The translations under genes and the position numbers were made by a program. 64,000 bases of DNA from Deltaproteobacteria bacterium (GTDB lineage Bacteria; Myxococcota_A; UBA9160; PR03): contig JAPSFT010000009.1 in the NCBI GenBank assembly GCA_035063765.1, positions 124,001 through 188,000 on the forward strand, read 5' to 3'. This document shows positions 42,267-50,359 of this stretch, in pieces (within the stretch, counting starts at the first letter, position 1; the number at the start of each line of letters is the position of its first letter). The notes under the pieces were generated by a model. The model saw only the letters and a list, made by a program, of their open reading frames with translations. It was not told where the DNA came from and ran no database searches.

Positions 42267-42295
42267 GGCGGAGCCGGGACGAAAGGAGCAACGAG

Positions 42296-43231
42296 GTGGC
42301 GAGCGTCTCGGCAGAGGACGCGACGCGGGAGTTCCTGGGAGGCGCCGGCTTTCCGGTCTTCGCAGTGACCCTGCTCGCGCTCGTCGGTGCGGGCATGGTG
42401 GCGATCCTCGTCGTGCCGTCGGGGGAAGGCGGCCTCGGCGCCTTCGCCGACGAGTTCCGCCGCTGGTGCTTCGGCTGGGACCCGGCGACCGGCCGCTACG
42501 ACCTGGCGCTCAGCTTCGTGATGCTCTCGCCGCCCTGGATGCTGGCCGCCATGATCGCCGCGCTCTGGTGGCAGCCGCTCCGGCAGGCGTTCGCGCGCCC
42601 GGCGCGGCTCGCCCGTCCGGCCGGCGCGGCTGCGCTGGTGGTGGCGGCGATCGCCGGGAGCTTCGCCTGGCTGGCACCCGCGGCGCCCGCCGGCGAGATC
42701 GCGTTCCCGGCGCGCGAGCTGCGGACGGCGCACCCGGCCCCCTCCCTGCAGCTCACGAACCAGGCCGGGGAGCCCGTCGACCTGGCCGCGCTGCGCGGCA
42801 AGGTGGTGATGCTGACGGCGGTCTACGCCTCGTGCGGTCACACCTGTCCCGCGATCCTCACCCAGGCGCGGGGTGCGATCGAGGCGCTGCCGGCTGCACA
42901 GCGCGAGGACCTGCGGGTCGTGGCCGTGACGATCGACCCGGCGCACGACTCGCCGGCCGTCCTTGCCGAGCTGGCGGGAAGGCACGCGCTCGAGCGACCG
43001 CTCTACCAGCTCGTCACCGGGCCCCCGCCCGAGGTGGAGCGCGTGCTCGACCAGATGGAGGTCGCGCGCGTGCGCGACCCGGAGACGGGCGTGATCGATC
43101 ACGCGAACCTCTTCCTGCTGCTCGACCGCGAGGGCCGTGTCGCCTACCGCCTGACGCTCGGTGAGCGGCAGCAGCGCTGGCTCGCGGACGCCCTCGGCGT
43201 GCTCCTCGAGGAGCCGTCGCATGACGGCTGA
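42296..43231 (+). CDS. Sco-family copper chaperone with N-terminal membrane extension
   Basis: 311 residues from GTG, with AAGGAG seven bases upstream. Up to three hydrophobic segments in the first 130 residues precede a thioredoxin-like Sco domain (about 145-305). The copper ligands are C180 and C184 (YASCGHTCP) and H269 (VIDHANLFLL). Sco proteins deliver copper to the CuA centre of subunit II, which is encoded two genes upstream. The membrane part is longer than the single helix typical of Sco. Its end overlaps the next gene by 11 bases. Confidence 0.85.
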   Translation: MASVSAEDATREFLGGAGFPVFAVTLLALVGAGMVAILVVPSGEGGLGAFADEFRRWCFGWDPATGRYDLALSFVMLSPPWMLAAMIAALWWQPLRQAFARPARLARPAGAAALVVAAIAGSFAWLAPAAPAGEIAFPARELRTAHPAPSLQLTNQAGEPVDLAALRGKVVMLTAVYASCGHTCPAILTQARGAIEALPAAQREDLRVVAVTIDPAHDSPAVLAELAGRHALERPLYQLVTGPPPEVERVLDQMEVARVRDPETGVIDHANLFLLLDREGRVAYRLTLGERQQRWLADALGVLLEEPSHDG

Positions 43232-45341
43232 GCCGCTCGAGCCGCTGCGCGTCGAGCGCAGCGCGAAGCCCGTAACCCCGATCACGCTGGCTCCCCCGAC
43301 CTCGCTCGAGCCCGGGGTCCGCGCCGACGGGCTCCTGCGCCGCGGCGAGCGCCTCTTCCAGCTCCTCGACGCCGCCCTCGGGCGCTTCCTCCCGGTGGCC
43401 TGGAACCCCTTCCTCCACACGGGCGCCGTCGCGATCACCTCGCTCGCCGTCGCCACGGTGAGCGGGATCCTGCTCCTGCTCTGGTACCAGCCGAGCGTGC
43501 ACGGGGCCTACGCCTCGGTCGCGGCGATGGGGGAAGCGCCGCTCACGGCGGGCCTCGTGCGATCGCTGCACCGCTACAGCTCGGACGCGGCGATGCTCTT
43601 CATCCTCGTCCACGCGCTGCGCATCGTCTTCGAGCGCCGCTTCGGCGGCGCGCGCTGGCTCGCCTGGGTGACGGGGATCGCCGGACTCGGCCTCCTCTGG
43701 CTGATCGGCTGGACCGGCTACTGGCTCGTGTGGGACGTGCGCGCGCAGCACATCGCGCTCGGCTCGGCGCGCCTGCTCGACGTGCTGCCGATCTTCGTCG
43801 ACCCGATGGGCCGGTCGTTCCTGACCGACGAGGGCGTCAACTCGCTCCTCTTCTTCGTCGTCTTCTTCATCCACATGCTGCTTCCGCTCGGGCTCGCCGT
43901 CGCGCTCTGGCTGCACATCACGCGCCTCTCCCGGCCGCGCTTCCTCACGAACCGCCCGCTCACCGTCTGGCTGCTCGCCTCGCTGGTGCTGGTCTCGCTC
44001 GCGAGCCCGGCCACGAACGCAGCGCGGGCCCGGATGACGGAGGCCTCCCCCGGCTTCGCGATGGACTGGTGGTACCTGGCGCCGCTCGCGCTGACCGACC
44101 GCCTGGGCGGGGGCGCGCTCTGGGCGCTGTTGCTGGTGGGCGGAGCGATCACCTTCTCCTTCCCCTGGTGGATGCGCCGGCGGCGCCTGCCGAAGGCCTT
44201 CGTGACCACGTCGCGCTGCAACGCCTGCCGGCAGTGCTTCGAGGACTGCCCGTACAACGCGATCTCGATGGTGCCCCGCACGGACGGCAAGCCCTTCCCC
44301 GAGCAGGCGGAGGTGGACCCCGCCAAGTGCGTGTCGTGCGGGATCTGCATCGCCTCCTGCTCGACGATCGGCACCGACCTCGAGGGCTTCGGGCTGACGC
44401 CCCTGCGGCGCCGGCTCGAAGCCTGGGTGCGCGAGGCGACCGAGGCCGGGAGCCCCGTCCACGTGCTCTTCGCGTGCGCCGAGTCGAGCGCCGACGACCT
44501 CGGGGTGGACCCCGAGACGGGTACCTGCGCGGCGTTGCCCGGCTGGCGCGTGCTGGCGGTGCCGTGCACCGGCTGGGTGCACTCGCTCACCGTCGAGCGC
44601 GTGCTGCGGCGCGGGGCGCTGGGCGTCGCGATCGCGGGCTGCGCCGCCGGCTCGTGCCACTTCCGCGAAGGCGACGAGTGGCTGCTGCAGCGCCTCGCCG
44701 GGGTGCGTGCCGTCGAAGTCTCGCCCGAGGTCGCGGAGAGCGGGCGCGTGCTGATCGCGCCGCTCGCGGGGCTGCGCGGCCGCGCCCTGGTCCGGGCGCT
44801 CGAGCGCTTCGCGGGACGCGAGACGGTGGTGGCGGCGCCGCCGCCGCGCCGCCCGCTCGTGGCGGCGGCGGCCACCGTGCTGGGTCTCGCGGTCGCCGCC
44901 GTGCTCGGCACGGTGGCAGACCTCGGCTACGCGGCACCCGGCATCGACGGCTCCGAGCTGGTCGTGAGCTTCAAGCACCCCGGCGCCGTGAGCGAGCACT
45001 GCCGCACGCTCTCGCCCGAGGAGCTCGAAGCGCTGCCCGTGCACATGCGGCGGCCGGAGGTCTGCGACCGCGCGCGCGCCGACGTGCGGCTGCACGTCTC
45101 CGTCGACGGCAAGCCCGTGCTGGACGGCCGCTACCCGCCGAGCGGCATCTGGGGCGACGGCAACAGCGTCGCGGTCGAGCACATCCCGATGACCCCCGGC
45201 GAGCATCACGTGACGGTGGCGATCGGCGACACGCACGATCCCGAGGCCTGGGCCTTCCAGATCGAAGAGACGCTCGGCTTCGGCGAGAACGCGCGGCGGG
45301 TACTGACCTTCGACCGCCTCGCCGGCTTCCGGTGGCACTGA
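43221..45341 (+). CDS. Cytochrome b - 2[4Fe-4S] ferredoxin - MvhD-like fusion
   Basis: 706 residues. Residues about 60-320: cytochrome b N-terminal type, with four His ligands (H117, H131, H218, H232) placed as in PetB, and extra helices. Residues 331-382: two [4Fe-4S] clusters (C333, C336, C339, C343 and C370, C373, C376, C380). Residues about 412-500: an MvhD/FrhD-like domain (VHVLFACAESS, then AIAGCAAGSCHFREGD) with Cys at 419, 436, 449, 474 and 479. A TM helix follows at about 546-566, then a periplasmic beta domain to 706. This joins quinone-linked heme b, iron-sulfur relay and a hydrogenase/heterodisulfide-type adaptor in one chain, an uncommon combination. Confidence 0.85.
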   Translation: MTAEPLEPLRVERSAKPVTPITLAPPTSLEPGVRADGLLRRGERLFQLLDAALGRFLPVAWNPFLHTGAVAITSLAVATVSGILLLLWYQPSVHGAYASVAAMGEAPLTAGLVRSLHRYSSDAAMLFILVHALRIVFERRFGGARWLAWVTGIAGLGLLWLIGWTGYWLVWDVRAQHIALGSARLLDVLPIFVDPMGRSFLTDEGVNSLLFFVVFFIHMLLPLGLAVALWLHITRLSRPRFLTNRPLTVWLLASLVLVSLASPATNAARARMTEASPGFAMDWWYLAPLALTDRLGGGALWALLLVGGAITFSFPWWMRRRRLPKAFVTTSRCNACRQCFEDCPYNAISMVPRTDGKPFPEQAEVDPAKCVSCGICIASCSTIGTDLEGFGLTPLRRRLEAWVREATEAGSPVHVLFACAESSADDLGVDPETGTCAALPGWRVLAVPCTGWVHSLTVERVLRRGALGVAIAGCAAGSCHFREGDEWLLQRLAGVRAVEVSPEVAESGRVLIAPLAGLRGRALVRALERFAGRETVVAAPPPRRPLVAAAATVLGLAVAAVLGTVADLGYAAPGIDGSELVVSFKHPGAVSEHCRTLSPEELEALPVHMRRPEVCDRARADVRLHVSVDGKPVLDGRYPPSGIWGDGNSVAVEHIPMTPGEHHVTVAIGDTHDPEAWAFQIEETLGFGENARRVLTFDRLAGFRWH

Positions 45342-45343
45342 GG

Positions 45344-46255
45344 ATGGCATCGCCGGCGTCCTCGCCGCGGATCCCGGCGGGCGCGCTCGCAGCCCCGCTC
45401 GGGCGGGCCGCCGACTTCCTGGCGCTCACGCGCCCGCGCATCGTGCTCGCGGTGGCGCTGACCGCGCCGGCCGGGCTGCTCCTCGGCGGCGCCCCGCACC
45501 CGGCCCCGGGGCTCCTGCTCGGCGTCCTCGCGGGCACCGTGCTGCTCGGGGGCGGCTCGGGCGCGCTGAATGCCTGGTGGGAGCGCGAGCGCGACGCCCG
45601 GATGCGACGGACCTGCGAGCGCCCGCTCCCGACGGGCCGGCTCGAGCCCCACGAGGCCCTGGTCTTCGGGCTCGTGACCTCGGCGACGGGCCTCGCGGCG
45701 CTCGGCCTGGCGGGCGGCGGGCTCGCGGCCGTGCTCGGGCTCGCGACCCTCGTCCACTACCTCGGCGTCTACACGCTGTGGCTCAAGCCGCGCTCGCACT
45801 GGAGCACGGTGGCCGGCGGGGTGGCCGGCGCGGCGGCGCCGCTGATCGCCGACGCGGCGGCCGACGGTGCGATCGGGCCCTGGGGCCTCGTGCTCTTCGC
45901 GATCGTCTTCACCTGGCAGCCGCCGCACGTGTGGGCGATCGCGCTCTACCGCCGCGACGAGTACGCCGCGGCGGGCTTCCCGATGCTGCCGGCCGTGAAG
46001 GGGGCCCGCGTCGCGCGCCGGCACATGCTCGGGTGGGCGCTCGTGCTCGTGGCGGTGACGCTGCTGCCTTGCCTCGGCGGTGTCGCCGGGCCGTGGTACG
46101 CGCTGGCGGCCCTCGCGGCCGGGGCCTTCTTCGTGGCGCGGATCGCCGCGGCCATCTGCGCCTGCGACCCGGCCGCCGACCGGCGCGCCTTCCGCGCCTC
46201 GCTCGTGCAGCTCGCCGTGGTCTTCGCCGCGCTCCTTGCCGACCTCCTGATCTGA
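45344..46255 (+). CDS. ctaB: Protoheme IX farnesyltransferase (heme O synthase)
   Basis: 303 residues, UbiA superfamily with about nine helices. The Asp-rich prenyl-diphosphate motif appears as NAWWERERDARMRRT (N190-type NxxxDxxxD region), followed by RPLPTG, and the second as WQPPHVWAIALYRRDEYAAAGFPM, characteristic of CtaB/CyoE. It attaches a farnesyl group to heme b to give heme O, needed for the high-spin heme of many heme-copper enzymes. The gene follows the fusion gene by two bases. It ends 14 bases before the convergent sulfatase gene. Confidence 0.92.
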   Translation: MASPASSPRIPAGALAAPLGRAADFLALTRPRIVLAVALTAPAGLLLGGAPHPAPGLLLGVLAGTVLLGGGSGALNAWWERERDARMRRTCERPLPTGRLEPHEALVFGLVTSATGLAALGLAGGGLAAVLGLATLVHYLGVYTLWLKPRSHWSTVAGGVAGAAAPLIADAAADGAIGPWGLVLFAIVFTWQPPHVWAIALYRRDEYAAAGFPMLPAVKGARVARRHMLGWALVLVAVTLLPCLGGVAGPWYALAALAAGAFFVARIAAAICACDPAADRRAFRASLVQLAVVFAALLADLLI

Positions 46256-46269
46256 GCCGGCGCGCCCGA

Positions 46270-47754
46270 TCAGCGCCAACCGCGCGGATTGCTTCGCACC
46301 TCCTCGGTCATCGCGTCGAGCGCGCTGCGCAGGCGCGCCGCCTCCTCGGGGTGGCGCCTCACGAGGTTGTGGGCCTCCTCGTCGAGGCGCAGGTCCGAGA
46401 GGTGCGGCTTGCTGCGCAGCTCCTGGCCGGTCTCGCGCCGGTACTTGAAGCGCCCGTCGCGCACGGCGTCCGGCGCGGCGCCGATCGCCGGGAAGTAGAA
46501 GAGGAAGCGCTCCGGAACCGGTGCGCCGCCGAGCCAGACGGGCCCGATGTCCGCGCCGTCGACGATCCGGTCGCGCGGCAGGGAGAGCCCGGCCAGCGCG
46601 AGCAGAGTCGGGAAGAGGTCGATGTTCATCGCCGGGGTGTCGGTCACCGCGCCCGCCGCGATCCGGCCCGGCCAGCGCACCAGCAGGGGCACCCGCATGC
46701 CGCCCTCGTAGGTCTCCTGCTTGCGCCCGCGCAGCCCGCCCGGGCTGCCCTCGTAGTCGGGGCCGTTGTCGCTCGTCACGATCACGAGCGTGCGCTGCGC
46801 GAGGCCGAGGCGGTCGAGGGCCGCGAGCACCGCGCCCGTGCTGCGGTCGAGGTCCTCGACGAGGTCGCCGTAGGGACCACCCTCCGATCCGCCCGCGTGC
46901 GCGGGGTCCGGGAAGTGCGGGACGTGGGGGGCGTTGTGCGCGAGGTAGAGCAGGAAGGGCTCGTCCCGATGGCGCTCGAGGAAGGCGACCGCCTCCTCGG
47001 TGTAGCGGCGCCCGAGGAGGCGCTGGTCCACGCCGCGCGGCTCGCGCTCGCCGTCCTCGTCGAAGAAGCCGAGCGGGGAGAAGTCCGTCTCGTCGCGCGT
47101 CTCGATCGCGCGGTTGCGGTAGAGGTGGAGCGGCTGCATGTCGTTGCTCCAGAGCACCCCGTAGTACTCGGCGAAGCCGAAGTCGTTCGGCAGGTGCCCC
47201 GGGATCCCGCCGAGGTGCCACTTCCCGACCATGCCCGTCGCGTAGCCCGCGGCCGCGAGCGCCTCGGGCAGGAGGATCTCGTCGCGCGGCAGCTCGTTCG
47301 CGGCGCCGAGCATCTTGCGCACGGTCGCCGCCAGGCTCTCCTCGGGGAAGAAGACGTGCTGGTGGGTGCGCGAGCGCACGGGATAGCGGCCCGAGAGGAG
47401 GGCCGCGCGCGACGGCGTGCAGACCGGGGAGGCCGCGTAGAAGCGGGTCATGCGGAGCCCCTCGGCGGCGATCCGGTCGATCGAGGGCGTCCGGATCAGG
47501 CGGTTGCCCTGGACCGAGAGGTCGCCCTGGCCGAGGTCGTCGAACAGGATCACCACGAAGCTCGGTGCCGTCTCCGGGTCGACGCGCGGCAGGGAGGCCA
47601 GGTAGGCGGCCTTCGCGGCGGCATGGACGGGCTCGGTCGGCCGGTAGAGCCAGGAGACCCACGCGAGACGCAGGAGCAGCGCCACCCCGATCAGGCCGAA
47701 GGCTCCGATCCCGACGAACCCGACCCCGCTCGCGAGCCGCCGCAGCCAGCGCAT
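46270..47754 (-). CDS. Sulfatase (arylsulfatase family)
   Basis: 494 residues with an N-terminal membrane anchor (about 11-35), so the enzyme faces the periplasm. The alkaline-phosphatase-fold metal site starts at D72-D73 (ILFDDLGQGD). The formylglycine motif is C112-T-P-S-R (SPVCTPSRAALLSGRYP), complete and of the Cys type. Other landmarks are GKWHLG, VTSDNGPDYEG and the C-terminal domain. It hydrolyses sulfate esters; the substrate is unknown. A formylglycine-generating enzyme is not in the window. Confidence 0.9.
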   Translation of the reverse strand: MRWLRRLASGVGFVGIGAFGLIGVALLLRLAWVSWLYRPTEPVHAAAKAAYLASLPRVDPETAPSFVVILFDDLGQGDLSVQGNRLIRTPSIDRIAAEGLRMTRFYAASPVCTPSRAALLSGRYPVRSRTHQHVFFPEESLAATVRKMLGAANELPRDEILLPEALAAAGYATGMVGKWHLGGIPGHLPNDFGFAEYYGVLWSNDMQPLHLYRNRAIETRDETDFSPLGFFDEDGEREPRGVDQRLLGRRYTEEAVAFLERHRDEPFLLYLAHNAPHVPHFPDPAHAGGSEGGPYGDLVEDLDRSTGAVLAALDRLGLAQRTLVIVTSDNGPDYEGSPGGLRGRKQETYEGGMRVPLLVRWPGRIAAGAVTDTPAMNIDLFPTLLALAGLSLPRDRIVDGADIGPVWLGGAPVPERFLFYFPAIGAAPDAVRDGRFKYRRETGQELRSKPHLSDLRLDEEAHNLVRRHPEEAARLRSALDAMTEEVRSNPRGWR

Positions 47755-47791
47755 GGCCCGATCCTACCCGAGCCGGGGCAGATGCGACGCC

Positions 47792-48976
47792 TCAGCGGCG
47801 ACCCGTGCCCGGGTCGGCGAGCGGCTCGCCGAAGGACCAGATCCGCAGGTGATCGACGAAGAGCGTCTGGTCCTGGTCGAGGTCCAGGAAGCTGGTGCCG
47901 ATGCCGTCCGGGGTGACCTCGAGCCGGTAGTTGTCGATCCACGCCACGAAGCCGAGGGGGTCGGCGGGGGCGGCGCTCGTGGCGGCCAGCGGCCGGTCGT
48001 CGACCGTGAAGGTGACACCGGACGGCGTCCACACGATCCCGTAGCGATGCCACCGGCGCAGGTCGGTGGGGAGCGCCTGGAGGAAGACGGGCTGGCCGCG
48101 GTCGAAGACCGTCGCGGCCAGGATGCCGAAGCCGAGGCTCTCGGGGGAGATCGAGAGGAACCAGGCGTTGGTCATCGCATCCGGCGCCCCGGGGCCTCCG
48201 CGCCCCAGGTTCCAGAAGCCGAAGCCGCGCGTCCCGCGCCCGCCGTCGCTGTCGAGCCCGTTCGAGTCCGAGGCCCGCGCGCGCAGCTCGAGCCGCAGCC
48301 CCGGGCCCCAGGGGAAGCCGCGCTCGGGGCCGCGGCGATAGTCGTTGATCTCGGCATCCGAGTAGGCGCCGGCGTGGCTCGCGCCGGTGACGGTGAAGGC
48401 CGCGCTGCCGCCCGCGAGCGCGTGGGTGCCGGTGCCGTTCTGGTACCACTCCCAGTAGGATCCCTCGTCCTCGAAGGCGTCGTCGATCACGAGCTGCGCG
48501 GGGTGCTCGCGCGGCGTGGCGAGCTCGAGGTCGCAGTCGTTCTCGGGGTTGCCGTCCGTCTCGACGGTCGCGGCGCAGGCGAAGAAGAGGACGGGCTCGC
48601 CCTCGGCGAGGCCGCCGCTCGGCGCCTTCCAGCGGAAGAAGGCGAGGGTGGAGCGCCCGGGTGCGAGCTCGATCGGCCGGACGCGGATCGGCTCCGCGGG
48701 GCCCAGGTCCGCGCCGCCTGCCGAGCGTGCGAGCAGCTCGACGCCCGTGACGTGGACGGGGAGCGGGCCCGGGTTGCGGATCCGCACGCGCAGGAAGGTC
48801 CGGAACCGGTGGCGCCGAGGAAGGATCCGAGGCGCCCGGAGATCCACGGCGACGTCGTAGACCTCGAGCGGGATCGGGTCGACCGGGACCGGGTCGATCG
48901 GGATCTGCGCCCGCGCGCTCCCGGCGGCGAGGCCGAGCAGCAGCACGGTGGGGAGGAGCAGCGCAGGCCCGCGCAT
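47792..48976 (-). CDS. Secreted concanavalin-like (GH16-type) protein
   Basis: 394 residues, signal peptide about 1-23 (ARA-QIP). A beta-rich N-terminal part (about 30-160, CARDB-like: VRIRNPGPLPVHVTGVEL) is followed by a jelly-roll region (about 165-385) with FDRGQPVFLQALPTDLRRWHRYGIVWTPSGVTFTVDDRPL, the signature order of laminarinase/GH16-like domains. The catalytic ExDxxE motif of active GH16 enzymes is not evident, so it may only bind polysaccharide. It follows the sulfatase gene in the same direction as the next secreted gene, possibly a polysaccharide-related set. Confidence 0.7.
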   Translation of the reverse strand: MRGPALLLPTVLLLGLAAGSARAQIPIDPVPVDPIPLEVYDVAVDLRAPRILPRRHRFRTFLRVRIRNPGPLPVHVTGVELLARSAGGADLGPAEPIRVRPIELAPGRSTLAFFRWKAPSGGLAEGEPVLFFACAATVETDGNPENDCDLELATPREHPAQLVIDDAFEDEGSYWEWYQNGTGTHALAGGSAAFTVTGASHAGAYSDAEINDYRRGPERGFPWGPGLRLELRARASDSNGLDSDGGRGTRGFGFWNLGRGGPGAPDAMTNAWFLSISPESLGFGILAATVFDRGQPVFLQALPTDLRRWHRYGIVWTPSGVTFTVDDRPLAATSAAPADPLGFVAWIDNYRLEVTPDGIGTSFLDLDQDQTLFVDHLRIWSFGEPLADPGTGRR

Positions 48977-49038
48977 CGGGTGATTCTCTCATGGCCCCGG
49001 CGATCGGCGCAAGGGTGGCGATCGCGCGTGCGGCGAGC

Positions 49039-50304
49039 TCAGGCGCGGGCGGAGCGCGCCCTGCGGGCTCGACAGGCTCCGAGCGCCAGCAGCGCCACGA
49101 GCGGAGCCGCAGCGGGCTCGGGCGCATGGAAGATCTGGCTGCCGGTCTCGCCGGAGCGCCGCCACACGACGACCGGACCGACCGGCGGCACGGAGCGGAA
49201 GCCGAGCACCGCGGTGCCGTCGAGCTCGGCGTCGTCGGTGATCGGTGTCACCACCGCCCCGTCGATCTCGAAGAAGGCGATGTCGAACTGCGACACCGGA
49301 TGGGGGAAGATGCGCTGGAAGACCATCCAGCCGCCCGAGATCGCTTCGAGGGCGGTATACGGCGAGCCGGCCAGGAACGGATCGGACGCCGGGAGCCCGA
49401 GGACGTTCGCGGGGTCGCCATTGCACTGGGTGCAGTAGAGGAGCGCGAGCGGCCCCGTCGCCTCCCAGGCGATCGCGGCCTGCTCGTAGAGGAAGAAGCC
49501 CGTTGCGTAGCTGGTGACCTGTGGGAAGTAGTGGCTCCGTCCCGCCACAGGGGTGATCGTGGTCGTGCTGCCGCTCCACGCCAGGATCCGGGAGGAGCCG
49601 CCGGCATAGGTGGTCCAGGAGACGACGGGGTAGGTCCCCGCAAGGCCCCGCACCGCCGTCACGGTGGGGCGCTCGTCCGGGACCGCGTCGTCCGTGAGCC
49701 GCTGCGGGGTGCTCTCGGGGCTGCTCGCGTCGAGGAGCCAGACCTCGCTGGCGTCCTCCTCCCCCTCCTGCCAGACGACGTAGTCGCCGTCGAGGTGGGG
49801 GTAGGAGGCGTTCGACCCGACGACGCGGGCGGTGTCCGCGACCCGGTCGTGCACCACCACCTGGCCGCCGCGAAGCCAGACGACGCGCGTCGCGGAGATC
49901 AGCGGACAGGCGTAGAAGACGGAGTCGACGCCGGCCGCGGAGAGGACCGTCTCGCCGGCGTCGAGGTCGCGCAGCACCACCTGCCCCGCGCCGATCCCGC
50001 GCCGGAAGACCACGTCGCGGCCATGGATCGCGACGCACTCGTCCTCGACGGCGTTGTCCGTGATCGCCTGGGCCGGCCCGGAGCCGTTCGCGTCGTGGAC
50101 CCAGATCTCGCAGGTCAGGGGATCCCATTCGTCGATCGGATCCGGCACGCACGAGACCCAGCCCGCCACGGCGCCGCTCATCGTGAGCGAGTTCTTGGTG
50201 AGGGCGTTGGCCGTGAGCGGGCGCATGGGGAAGTCGTAGGCGTGCGACACCCCCGCGAGCAACCCACCTGCCGCCAGCACGAGAAGGAAGCGACCCGCTT
50301 GCAT
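49039..50304 (-). CDS. PEP-CTERM protein with TolB-like repeats
   Basis: 421 residues. The signal peptide (about 1-22, SHA-YD) is followed by repeated blades of the type CEIWVHDANGSGPAQAITDNAVEDECVAI and EVWLLDASSPESTPQRLTDDAV, which look like the beta-propeller repeats of TolB/PD40 proteins. The C-terminus has APEPAAAPLVALLALGACRARR, a PEP-CTERM-like tail. AAGGAG precedes the ATG. No catalytic residues. Surface display by exosortase is likely. Confidence 0.75.
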   Translation of the reverse strand: MQAGRFLLVLAAGGLLAGVSHAYDFPMRPLTANALTKNSLTMSGAVAGWVSCVPDPIDEWDPLTCEIWVHDANGSGPAQAITDNAVEDECVAIHGRDVVFRRGIGAGQVVLRDLDAGETVLSAAGVDSVFYACPLISATRVVWLRGGQVVVHDRVADTARVVGSNASYPHLDGDYVVWQEGEEDASEVWLLDASSPESTPQRLTDDAVPDERPTVTAVRGLAGTYPVVSWTTYAGGSSRILAWSGSTTTITPVAGRSHYFPQVTSYATGFFLYEQAAIAWEATGPLALLYCTQCNGDPANVLGLPASDPFLAGSPYTALEAISGGWMVFQRIFPHPVSQFDIAFFEIDGAVVTPITDDAELDGTAVLGFRSVPPVGPVVVWRRSGETGSQIFHAPEPAAAPLVALLALGACRARRARSARA

Positions 50305-50359
50305 CACGATCTCCTTGGTTCCGGCCCGGCCCGGGGCCGGCATCGCGCCGGCCGGAGGA

